Of a DNA stretch of 64,000 nucleotides, positions 39,172-50,337 are shown piece after piece. Source of the DNA: Anoplolepis gracilipes. Lineage: Eukaryota; Arthropoda; Insecta; Hymenoptera; Formicidae. Numbering within the stretch: the first letter of the stretch is position 1; each line of letters starts with the position of its first letter. Where the stretch lies: positions 9,007,001 to 9,071,000 of the forward strand of contig NC_132982.1 in assembly GCF_047496725.1 (NCBI RefSeq), given 5' to 3'. The position numbers and the translations under genes were made by a program. The notes beneath the pieces were generated by a model. It saw nothing but the letters and a program-made list of their open reading frames with translations, was not told where the DNA came from and did not search any database.

Positions 39172-40584
39172 AAGGCTAGATTGTAATCTCGAAACTTTTA
39201 AAGTTTATTGCGCTATATAATTTCCTTTCGATAAATAAAAAAATTTCTCTCTTTTTCCAATTTAGAATTAATAACCAAGCATATTTAATATTATATTTAA
39301 TATTTAATATGTATATTTAATATATATTTTGATAAACAATTTTTAAGAATCACTTCAACTGTCATTAGCTTGATCAAAGATGAATTTATCTGAACAAATT
39401 ACCTACAGCAATATTTCTATGTAATTTATAGTTTGATAAATCTAAACTTTATTTTCATATATGTCAATAAATAAAAATTGATAATTCTATCTATATTAAC
39501 AAGGCTAGCTTGTAATCTCGAAATTTCTAAAGTTTATTGAGCTATATAATTTCCTTTTGATAAATAAAAAAATTTCTCTCTTTTTCTAATTTAATAAGAC
39601 TTAATAACCAAGCATATTTAATACTATATTTAATATACCTATATTCAATATATGTATATTTAATATACAGGATGGGCCAAATAACCTGTGACAGGTTATT
39701 TTCTCCGAAACTATTGGAGATATGAACTTGAATTTTGTTTTACATTAAATGGCACATGGAGGCTGATTACTTGTACGCGTAAGAAAACTTTTTGAGGAAA
39801 CTTTTAGGGGAACAAAAAGAAGCCCTTATTTTTTTAATCGAATGGGGTACGTTTTTTTTTTAAATATTCGGGTAACTTTTATCAAATTAACAACATTTAC
39901 TTGAAACATTTTTTAAATTTTTGTACCGTTAAAGAGTTATAAAAGATTTCAATTTTATTTACAGGATACATTTATTAATGTACTCTAAGTTATTTTAACC
40001 TTGTTCACAAACATGTTCGAATTGAGGATTGAAAAGATAATTTTTTACGATCAGTTGTCAGTATTACAATGGAAATTCTGTCGCAGATTAGACGTGAAAT
40101 TTGATGTCCGAAACAATCTTCGCAAACGCATTAACATGTGTTTAGAAGCTCGTGGACACTATTTTGAACGTTTAATAAAGTGACTCCATGTAAATACTGA
40201 TAATTTACATTGTACATTTATTTCTCTACATTAAGCGCAAATTTGTTTTGTATATTTTGTAAAAAAATACCTTCTCAATACCGAACGTGTTTGTAAACAA
40301 GGTTAAAATAACTTAGAGCACATCAATTCTCTTTTTCTATTTTAGAATTAATAAGCAAGCATATTTAATATTATATTTAATATACGTATATTTGATATAT
40401 ATTTAATATATATTTTGATAAACAATTTTTAAGAATCACTTCAACTGTCTTTAACTTGATCAAAGATAAATTTATCTAAACAAATTACTTACAGCAAAAT
40501 TTTTATGTAATTTGTAGTTTGATAAACTTTATTTTTATGTATGTCAATAAATAAAAATTGATAATTCTATCTATATTAACAAAA
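39172..40584. repeat. Roughly 330-base repeat in direct copies, interrupted by a transposon
   Basis: Unit 1 (about 39172-39501) starts aaggctagattgtaatctcg and ends gataattctatctatattaac. A second unit starts at once, at 39501, and breaks off near 39667. Sequence matching the rest of the unit resumes at about 40324 and runs to 40584 with the same end word. The layout is best explained by a direct duplication of a unit of about 330 bases, followed by insertion of the transposon debris at 39668-40323 into the second copy. Confidence 0.7.
39668..40323 (+). mobile_element. Tc1/mariner-like transposon remnant with transposase C-terminal fragment
   Basis: The left part begins with the terminal-repeat-like tacaggatgggccaa. 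From about 39978 an inverted repeat of nearly 40 bases (ctctaagttattttaacc and its complement near 40295-40315) encloses a 60-codon frame at 40001-40183. The frame ends in RINMCLEARGHYFERLI, resembling the C-terminus of Tc1/IS630-type transposases, where a Cys and a Gly-His-Phe-Glu motif are common. The catalytic DDE core is missing, so this is an internally deleted, inactive copy. Confidence 0.55.
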
Positions 40585-40610
40585 CACTATATTTAATTGC
40601 CGACGATTAA

Positions 40611-41718
40611 ACTTCGAACGTTACGAAACAAATCGAGTTTTTGTTGTAGCATAAAATTATGTAGTAACATAAAAATTATATAACTTTTTAATTTAACTAA
40701 AACGGTCTGGCCATAAATGTTCACTGACTTAACGATGAATTTTATACTATGATTCGCGCCTTGAAGTTTTGTTACAGAGTGTCACCAAAATTTTATAAAT
40801 GTACAAATTCACTCTATTATTTATTCATGAATTTTTGAATGTACAAAATAAAAAAAAACATTTCTAAGAAGTTTTTGTCAATTAATAATAAAAAATTAAT
40901 AAATAATGACAAAAGATAATAAGAGAAAATTATTTCCATGTCACTGTGTCGATTCGTGTATAAAAAGTAATTATATTTTTCAAAACCGATTTCATAAGAT
41001 AATTATTATTTAAATCCAAATTACATGCATTGCAAAATAAATAAGTTATAAAAAATATTTTACGAGCAAACTTCTCTAATTTTATGTGATAAAAACTTAA
41101 CTAAGTATATTTTTTCATCAAGTAGTGTCACAATATCCAGAAATTCGATAATCAAATTATTATTTCACCATCAGCGTACGTCAATAATAGATAATGTTAG
41201 ATCGTAAATGAGTGATATGAGAACGATAATGAGTTTACCGTGCGGTGAGTTTCGTAGGTGTCGGAGAGAACGCACGTGTTCGTTTGGCGAAGGTAAGATC
41301 AAGACTGTCGCCAGAGAGTCGTTCGTTGGCTTATTATCGATGATAGTAATTGACGTCACATTCTCTAACATACAAACACGAATCTTTTCGGTATGTTATT
41401 CTTCCCAATTCAATGACTTACATATGTATCTTGACAGGTTCTCTTACTTGTTGATTGTGTCTCTTGGGATTATGCTGATTAATATCGTATACAAATACAT
41501 ACGCAAGTAGATTATATTAATATCTCATATCACAATTAATATATATAAAATTATTGTAATTTAGATCACCTGTGCTAGCCATTTTTCTCAAAAATGAAAT
41601 GTCTTAGGAAATTAAGGAAAAAATTTTCATTACTAAAGAACACTCGAAGTATTCATGAATAATGATTCCATTTTTTTTTTTGAGAAAAATGCCTACATGA
41701 GTAGTCTGAATCACTCTG

Positions 41719-41751
<33 letters not shown>

Positions 41752-42030
41752 CATAAATACATTATATTCCACAAAATTTTTTTATTATTTATACAATTAT
41801 CGATTTCCGGATTACGGTTTGGGTCTCTGGATTAAAAATTATTCCAAGCTTAAAAAGCGTATCAATTATCAGACTTTTGTAAGCAGAAGGCGCGAATAGT
41901 GAAAATTCATTGTTAAGTCAATGAACATTTATGGCCAGTCCGTCTTAAGTTAAAAAGTTATAAATTTTTTATGTTATTACGTAATTTTATGCTACAACAA
42001 AAATACTATTTGTTTCGTAACATTCAAAGT
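40611..42030. mobile_element. 1.42-kb element with long inverted repeats and TTAA target duplication
   Basis: The left arm (40611 to about 40770) and right arm (about 41870 to 42030) are inverted copies of each other over roughly 155 bases, with tips ACTT(C/T)GAA(C/T)G. Both ends abut TTAA (40607-40610 and 42031-42034), the target duplication of piggyBac-type transposases. The interior does not encode a transposase. It includes a GC-richer segment at 41170-41400 and a nested small inverted repeat at about 41565-41730. It is best read as a non-autonomous TTAA-specific element carrying captured or nested DNA. Confidence 0.7.
41565..41732. mobile_element. Nested small MITE
   Basis: Inverted words catttttctcaaaaatg and its gagaaaaatgcc counterpart, with outer ends tagatcacctgtgc and gaatcactctgta, delimit a short inverted-repeat element inside the larger TTAA-flanked element. 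Ends are approximate. Confidence 0.45.
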
Positions 42031-43063
42031 TTAAAAAAAATCAAAAACTAAATTAATTATTCTTCGTGCGCGTGCAATCACTCTAACAATCAGTGATAAA
42101 TGAAAAATATTGTTTCTTGACGCAAACTGCAAAAACATTTTTGACATATGTTATTTACATATTTTTTTTATCTTTATTACACATATATCAAAAATATCTG
42201 AAACTTTCTCTTTTTCATCGTCACAATCACAAGAAACGGGAAGAATTTCTCATAAAGGATAAAGATGTGAAAGATAACGGTCGATTTTTATAGCTAATTC
42301 AAAAAATTATTATAATTTAAAAAAATATATTTATTAGAAATATTGAGAAAAAAAATAATTATTTTTAAATCATTATATATAATTATATATAATTATTTTT
42401 TTTTTATATAATTATACATATAACATATATATAAACATACAAATTATATACATGAAAGCACATTTTTTTTTGATAAATGTATGTATGTATTTAGTATAAC
42501 AATCTACGGCTACGCGGAATTTACTTGACGGAATTATCGCAGCATTCCTACCATCGATGTGATACGTTGCAATTGTATATAATATAACACTTGCCCAAAT
42601 ATTACATGATTAGTTACTAATATTTATCCTCGATAATTTTTTATGATTTAATTAATACGTTTAACATTACTTGAAACTATGTTTATATGAATGAGATACT
42701 GTGTAATTTTGCATAATTTGATAATCGTTTGATACGTTCCGATATTTCCGATATTTTTTTTTGGCACTCCAAAAATCAAGTCTCTGAGAAATTTTAATAT
42801 ACATGCAATAATTTCAATCAGAACATCTTAGTATTAAAAGTTTTAATACAATACTTAAATTTATTTCACATTAAGTGTTCAAAAAATCTGAAGAATCTAA
42901 AAAATCGTGAGATTTAAAACCCGTTTTAAATAAAAAAAATTATTACAGGCAAATTTATTATAGAGATACGTTGACGATAAAAGAAAAGGCATCTCTCTCT
43001 CTCTCTTTCTCAGAAATATTTGGTGACAATTTTTCTCTTATTTTCTTTAACTCTCACACATAC

Positions 43064-43181
43064 TCTGCGTTCGAATTTCACTGCCAGTAACTGCCAGTAT
43101 TAAGAAATGTATAGTGTATGTAACGTAAACTATAGATTTTTAGTACTGGCAGTTTACTGACAGTGAGATTCGAACGCAGAA
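43064..43181. repeat. Inverted repeat, about 118 bases
   Basis: The left arm ctctgcgttcgaatttcactg and the following tgccagta words recur inverted at 43135-43181. It is probably a small MITE; no gene is nearby. Confidence 0.6.
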
Positions 43182-43400
43182 ATATTGAGGACGGATTTGC
43201 TTTTATCGACACAGCATTTTATCGCTCTTTTGCTAACTAGTTCTATGAAAGTAAAAAAAGAGGTTGTTATATACAGCGTAAGCGAGATTCTCAGATGGTA
43301 TGTCAGATTTGAAGACGATGCATACGTAAATACGGATAATTTTATTCGTTATTACTGTATTTTGTCGGTTAAAGTATTTTATACATTACATATATATTCT

Positions 43401-43433
43401 CTCTCTCTCTCTTTCTTTCTCTCTCTCTCTCTC
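43401..43433. repeat. (CT)n imperfect microsatellite
   Basis: A CT run with two interruptions, followed by a C-rich stretch. Confidence 0.9.
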
Positions 43434-43459
43434 TCCCCCCTCCCTCACACCAAGCAATA

Positions 43460-44360
43460 ATAAACAAATACATACGACGTGATAAATCTTAACATAAAAT
43501 ATGCATAGCATGTAATTTCAAAAAAAAATAATGACATGACGTTTGACATTGATGACGTATAGCACGCTATTGTTTACATTTGTTTCGTAATCACAGTCAC
43601 AATTACAAAACATTCAATATTAATTATATTCATATATACATTTTTTGAAACTATGTAAGAGTAATAATTTAAATTCTTAACATTTATACTGGCTAAAGTA
43701 CAAATATCAGAGTGTTATGTAGTTTTTTTTAAATTAGAAAGTACGAGTAATTAGATCTCTAAACAGTAGAAATATCAATATTGAACTTTTTATTTAAATA
43801 AATATATCTTATTTATAAGTGCTACAACTATTGTCCGTCATAGCGTCTGTACTTATATTGTCGAGCTTCACGATACCTTGAGAACACGTTTCAATTTCTA
43901 GAGTCAATATATGTATCCCTTTCTCTACCAAGAGAAATAGAATAATAATGACATGCAAATGTATACATGCTAATAAGAACGTTAGTCACAAAAAATTTTC
44001 GCATTTTTCTAACATTTTATCAAGTAAAATTACAAGTTATCGTATATACAAAATAATAATATAATTAAAGATTTATGTATTTTAATAATTTTACAACAAA
44101 TGCGATATGCATTATTTATTTATTAATTATAATAAATAAATATTACCTTTTTTGATTTAGTTAAAATTCCATCAACAGATTTTGAAGACCTTGACTCATT
44201 ATGACACAGCATATTTAAAAGTCCAATCAGTTAGTAAATCCCTGGTAGCAGTTTTGAAACACAGTAACACAGTCGTTTTTTCTGACTACACACAGACCGA
44301 TTAAAGGCTAAAGAAAAAAGTTACTTCAGTCAGTGTTACACGTTCGCTACGATCATTTAA
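43460..44360. promoter_or_regulatory. Upstream region of lipase copy A
   Basis: Non-coding. From about 44200 to the start codon it matches the upstream region of copy B (52960-53155) in patches: atgacacaacat and tttaaagtcca, and then gttacacgttcgctacgatca directly before the ATG. So the duplication includes part of the promoter and leader. No TATA box can be assigned. Confidence 0.5.
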
Positions 44361-47300
44361 ATGTCGACGATCAACGATAATTTCAATAGAACATCCGAAA
44401 ATGTTGAATCGTTGCAATGGAATACTTTGCGAAAATTGTGTCGTGCCAGTGTGGAATACTTTACGTCTTATCGGAACAAAAACAGTGTTAGGCTGAAAGA
44501 TGCACTATTGGTGATCTTAGAGCAGCTGGACGAATTGCAGCCGCTGTACAATGAAATAGCCAAGTTCGCGTCACATTTCGATTTCGACGAGGAAACTCCG
44601 GGAAATGGATACAGAAGTTTCCTCACGATGGTCGACAAATGCATTATGTATTCCGAAAAGATCTGCCAAAAGATATATCGTCAGAGAAACTCCATGTTTT
44701 CCCGAAAGAGCCGTCACATAAAGTAATTGAAATTATAGAAACTGAATATATCATTTTCATTTAATGCATAACTCTCTGGATTATATACGTTTAATTCCCA
44801 GAAAAATAGAAGCATGCTGTCAGCTGTTAGTGACGTTACATATATGTTTGCAACAATTAATAATATTGCATACGTGGCATACAGAAGCAATGAACGATGG
44901 AAAATTATCACTATTCGTAATGAATCGTAATCCTCAAGAATTTCTCAACCTGATGGAAAATATTAATCAATATTGTTTTTATGGTAGATGCATCGGATTT
45001 CAGGTATTCGTAAATAATATATATAATATTTGTTAGAGCAAGTTTATTGTGTGTTATATCTTTCAGTTCAGTAGTAGTTTAAGAAACCTCGTAACAGCGA
45101 TAATGATTGCTATGGCGTCTTATAGCGAGAAGTATTATAATAATGGTACAATATTCGAACGATGTGGTAATTCTATTAATTATCTTTTGGATCCCGAAGC
45201 GAGAGCACGTCGTATTATTAACATATCTCAGTATGCTGATATTCTTTTTCTTCAAGCTTTTTGGAATCTAAGTGAACTAAGTAAGAAATAAAGAAATCAC
45301 AAATTTTTAATGAATTAAATCTAAAAATATGTACATATAATATTTATAAATAAATATATTTAATATATTTTATAATGTATCCTATATATATAAATGTCTG
45401 AAAAAAGCTAATATCTGTTTGTAACAAATGTCGATCAGACATTTAAAATTATTTTCTTAATTATACTTATATATTTAAATAATGAGATATGTATTATATT
45501 TGTATTTTAGAAATACTGTCCATAATAACTCCTTCGTTAGCTGTCAATCAATTAATATCTGTTCCACCTAAGGAATTAATTCTGCCTACTCTCGATGGTG
45601 GAACTGTTTCAGTTCCAATACCAAATAGCCACATTGGAAAGAAACCGATTCAACTTAGATTATTGAGTTCCAAACGACGTCGAGGAATGGTAAAATATTT
45701 TAACTTAAATATAGTATATACACAAAATATTATATAATTAATTAAACCAATTATAGTAATTATATAATATTATGTAATATTAATCAACTTATATCGTCAT
45801 TAATAGTTTAAAAAATTTATATAACACGGATCACTTTGACCTTGACATATGTAGAGGATTGTTTTACTATTGCACGGTAAAAAACATTTTCATGTGTAGA
45901 AATTTTTGTGTTAAATTTTTAACATACTTTTATGTTAATATAAGAGACATACTGTCGTTACTGTTATTTTAACTTTTCTGCATTGAGTTAATATTCACCG
46001 TTTCTAAGAGTTAAAACAACACAATTAACAAGTAAATTTTATACTAATTCACATTTTTATGTTAATTTTTTACATATTATTTGTGTTATTTGTTTACATA
46101 TTTGCCTTCTGTTAAATTAACATTAAAATTAGAGTGGATAAATTGGGACACGAGAATTAGGTTAAATTTAACACAAAATTTTTTACCGTGCGTGAGTATA
46201 TACTTGAAAATAAGCGATGCTCCATTGTCGTTTTTGAAATATTTTATATTAAAATTTTACAAAAATTACTTTACATATACTTAAAACTAATAATAAGAAT
46301 TGCCATAACAAATATTGTAATAACAAGAACATTTTAAAAATGTTATTCCTTTGTAGCATACATATTATTTATCATAAAAATGGAAAAAATAAGGGCAATA
46401 TTTATGTTTTTTACCGTTATGTTTACTACTCAGTATACTTTATTTAACTTGTTATCGATATAATCGTTGACTTTTCATATTTATTAATCTTTAATTTTAT
46501 GATAGATTTTTTATGTGGCTAAAGGTTTTCGATAAATTTAATTTATATAGGAATTGAGTTTCTACTTCAGGGGGGTAAGCACAGTAAACAGTTTTCTACT
46601 AAAATTTTAAAAAAGAACTTTTAACAAACCTATAGATTAAGTAGATTTAAAAGAAGCTATCCTGACTATTTAAATTATTAAAGTGAATTGAAAATATTAA
46701 AATCAAAGGAAAACACTCACGAGTGTCAAACATCGAGTGTTATGTAATAAATAAGGTCAACTACATTCTGATATTGTGACCTATTTTTGATAAAATTTGT
46801 TTTATCAGAATATTAAATTGTGTAATCAAAGTAAAATGCGACATATAAATATAAGAGTGTATTAAATTGATTTTGATTTGTTTATTTGTTGTTATTCTTC
46901 TATTTTTCAATTAAAAGAAAAAAAATATATATTTCTTATTTTCTTATTTTTTTAGATCTGTTTTTAAATAATACTTAAAATATATTTTTTACAATGATGG
47001 TAAAATTCATGTTTTGTAAAAACTCAGATTATCAAATTTAACATTCTTCATCAATATTAATTTTATTCATTAATAAGTAAATTTTTGCTAATAAATAATT
47101 TTTTTAACAACATTTTTTTATTAAAACAACGAGCGGTGATAAAAATGTCTTCAAGATATATCACCCTGATAATATATGTAAAGGTCAAAATCATCCGTGC
47201 TCTGACAAAGAAAGGATTGGAAGTGTCCCCTTCCGATTTTAATGAGCTTTGACTATGTTGTAGTCTAGGTCAAAATAGGAGACACGTATTTTTTTATAAG

Positions 47301-50300
47301 TGCCCATACGCCCGTTAAGAGGATGAAACACTCTCTTGAGAAAAATCGATTTTTACATTTCTGAGCGAATATCGTCGAAACAATAAGATATAGAAAAAAA
47401 TGTTTCAAATAAAAGTTTTATGGTTTTTCATGTACTTTAAAACCGTGCAATCAGAGTTTTCAAAAATGTTATATATGTATAATAGCTTATTTCTGAAAAA
47501 TGCGACTTCGGAATACAACTTTATCATATATGGTTGAATTTGTCTTTAAATGAGCTATAAGTTTTACTATAAGACAAATTTTAAAATTTTCAAAAATTGC
47601 AAGAGAGGGGGAGGGATTTCGAAAAATATAACATTTTTGAAAAATCTGATTGCACGGTTTTAAAGTACATGAAAAACCATAAAACTTTTATTTAAAACAT
47701 TTTTTTTTATATCTTATTGTTTCGATGATATTCGCTCAGAAATGTAAAAATCGATTTTTCTCAAGAGGGTGTTTCATCCCCGTAACGGGCGTATGGGCAC
47801 TTATAAAAAAATACGTGTCTCCTATTTTGACCTAGGCTACAACATAGTCAAAGCTCATTAAAATCGGAAAGAGACACTTCCAACCCTTTCCTTGTGAGTT
47901 TTTATAATTACCATTTTATAATATTTCTATTAATTTATATTTCAATTACAAAATTATAAAATTAATATATCATATCATTAATATATATAAATAATAAAAA
48001 TATTTATTATGTAAATTATATAATTTATAGAATTTATAGAAAATAGTATAAGTAAAAATATTTAGCTAAAGCAAGTAATAATATTATTCGTTGACACAAC
48101 GATTTATCAAGATCAACTCTGAGAATAGAGGGAGAGAATTACACGATTTAAGCGACGGTCTAATTATTCATACTCACGGGGGTGCATTCGTCGCACAGAC
48201 GTCACAGTCGCACGTAACATACCTACAAAAGTGGGCTACGATGCTCGACGTACCAATTTTGAGCATAGATTACAGTTTAGCCCCGCAAGCTCCTTATCCA
48301 CGCGCGCTTGAAGAAATAGTGTATGCTTACGCATGGGCGTTAAAACATGCAAGTACATTACTCGGAAGTACAGCGAAAAAAGTGATATTTGTCGGTAAGC
48401 GAAAAGTGAACTTTATCTTTCATTTGTCAATAACCTACATACAATAACATTTGATTATTTTCGATGCGGTAGAAACTTGAAAATTTTATAATTCATATTT
48501 TTGACAGGTGATTCAGCAGGAGGTACTTTAAATTTAGGAGCCGCCTTAAAATGCCTGCAATTAAATATAAGGAAACCTGATGGTATTTTTCTGGCTTACA
48601 CACCGGTACTACTCACTTACGTTTCGTCACCGTCTCGAATTCTCTTTCACATCGATACGATATTATTATTTGGTTTTATAATGCGATGCTCAGAGGCTTA
48701 CACAGGACTTGACAATAAAAAAATTACAGAGTATAAAACTTTAATTAAAATTATTATAATCTTTTTCTTTTATTACAATTAAAGTATTTTTATATGATAA
48801 AAATCAAAATGTTTTGCACAAGTTTACAAAATAAAAAACGTATCATACAAATCAATTATTTCTGTACTATCGTAAATATAATATACATATGTATATCATT
48901 CATCATTGTGTGATAAAAATGGTTGTATAATACATTTGACATAAATGCAGGAAACCTGAAAATGAAGAATGCTTCAAATTGGATATAGAATCAACTGCGG
49001 AAATGGACAAAAATGAATTTACAGCCTTGCATCCAAACAAAGACAGCATGAACAGTACCTCAAAATTGGCATCCCCAACATCTGATTCAACGTTAAATGC
49101 TGTCAGCGTACACGGTAAAAAATTTGGTGTTAAATTTAACACATTTCTCGTGTCCCAATTTATCCACTCTAATTTCAATGTTAAAATTAAGCAGAAGGCA
49201 AATATGTAAACAAATAATACGTAAATAACACAAATAATATGTAAAAAATTAACACAAAATTATGAATTAGTATAAGATTTATTTGTTAATTGTGTTGTTT
49301 TAACCCTTAGAAACGGTGAATATTAACTCAATGCAGAAAAGTTAAAATAACATAACGACAGTATGTTATTTTATTATATTAACATAAGAGAATGTTAAAA
49401 ATTTAACACAAAAATTTCTACACAAGAAAATTTTAACAAAAATATAAAATGTTTTTTACCGTGTAGTAGAAATCGATAGTATAATATGCAAATCGATCAA
49501 AAATTTTCTCAAAATATTTATATTATATCTCACTTGTTAACATATCTAGTTATTTTTCTTTTGAGTAAACATTTTGAAAAAGTCTTAATAGATATCGAAA
49601 ATCCGAAAGCATAGGCCAAGTTTTAAAAATATATCAGAACATTTTTAAATATGTATCAAAATTTCATAATTTCAGTATCGTCACATACTATGGAAAATGA
49701 CAGTGTCAGGAGAGCTAGTAATGTTTCAGGACAAAATAACAAATTGTGGTCTCGGTTCAAACAATCGCTCGGCAGAAGAAGTAATAAAAATGTCAGACAA
49801 CTTGATACAAAAAATGCAAAAACAATTGTAGAAGAAATTACAATGCCTGAAGATCTATTCATGAGTCCTTATTTTGCATCAGACGATATGTTAGCTCAAT
49901 TACCGCCCATGAAAATAATGGTACTCTTTTCTTACAATTCTCGATAATATAAAATGATGCTTTGTGTTTTAATTACTACTAATTATAAAATAACTATAAA
50001 ATAATATTGAGAACGTCTTAAACATATATATGTTCACTTTTAGACGACAGAGTTTGATCCTTGTCTCGATGATTGCATTATGTTTGCGAGGAAGCTTCGC
50101 TCGCTTGACAACAAAGTTACGCTGGATATATTGCCGGGTTTGCCACATGGATTTTTCTATTTCTTACGTGTAAAACTTTTTTTGATTTATTTTATACAAA
50201 ATGATAAACATAAATCATCACAATATATATCGCCTTATTTCATTATCGTTGGTCTTTGTCGTTTGTAGGTTTCGAAAGAAGCGATGGAAGGTGTTAAATT

Positions 50301-50337
50301 TTCTGCTAATAGAATAAAAGAGTTGCTGGAGCTGTAA
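44361..50337 (+). CDS. Hsl: Hormone-sensitive lipase, tandem copy A
   Basis: Ten exons, phases all consistent: 44361-44722, 44802-45003, 45067-45280, 45511-45689, 48112-48394, 48508-48730, 48951-49114, 49676-49920, 50044-50169, 50269-50337; 688 aa. Hormone-sensitive lipase hydrolyses diacylglycerol and other neutral lipids on lipid droplets, in insects mainly in fat body. The N-terminal HSL_N domain is encoded by exons 1-4 (SLQWNTLRKLCRAS, YLLDPEARA, RLLSS). The alpha/beta hydrolase domain carries HGGA (341-344), the nucleophile Ser416 in GDSAGG, Asp629 in FDPCLDD and His659 in LPHGF. A serine-rich regulatory-type insert is encoded in exons 7-8, followed by SPYFASDDML. Exon 7 ends inside a MITE (49111-49463): the donor CACG|GTAAAA comes from the element, phase 1 as in copy B. 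Without that splice the frame stops at 49207-49209. Intron 4 (2.4 kb) carries further insertions absent from copy B. The exon 5 acceptor (TTTATCAAG) is weak. AATAAA lies near 50505. Confidence 0.88.
45873..46190. mobile_element. MITE, CACGGTAAAAAA-terminal family, copy 1 (intron 4 of lipase A)
   Basis: A 318-base element with inverted tips CACGGTAAAAAA / TTTTTTACCGTG. Its sequence is the reverse complement, with small differences, of the element at 49111-49463. It is absent from the matching intron of copy B. No clear target-site duplication (flanks ttg and cgt). Confidence 0.85.
46476..46888 (+). repeat. About 400-base dispersed repeat, copy 1
   Basis: Nearly identical, same orientation, to 52447-52848. 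It begins around the word aatctttaatttt and ends around gtattaaattgattt. It interrupts homology between the fourth introns of lipase A and B, so it behaves as an insertion in A. It has no open frame or obvious terminal repeats; its class is unknown. Confidence 0.75.
47206..47894. mobile_element. Fold-back MITE, 689 bases, with 3-base target duplication
   Basis: Arms of about 265 bases are inverted copies; the tips read CAA(A/G)GAAAGG(A/G)TTGGAAGTGTC. Flanking TGA on both sides (47203-47205 and 47895-47897) fits a 3-base target duplication. The homologous intron of copy B (around 55085-55100) lacks the element and reads through, giving an empty site. The interior has no transposase. Related to the decayed copy at 1722-2230. 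Confidence 0.85.
49111..49463. mobile_element. MITE copy 2, inserted in coding exon 7 of lipase A
   Basis: A 353-base element, reverse complement of 45873-46190, with tips CACGGTAAAAAA / TTTTTTACCGTG flanked by TA on both sides (49109-49110 and 49464-49465). Comparison with copy B (56305-56335) shows the insertion fell within the last codons of exon 7. The first bases of the tip, CACG|GTAAAA, make a splice donor that keeps phase 1. Confidence 0.88.

Noticed and set aside
41208..41510. 100-codon plus-strand frame and opposing minus frame
   Set aside because: They lie inside a non-autonomous transposable element and show no family resemblance.
48979..49209. Frame running from lipase A exon 7 into the MITE
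   Set aside because: The second half is transposon sequence, and the splice donor in the element tip gives a continuous lipase frame instead.
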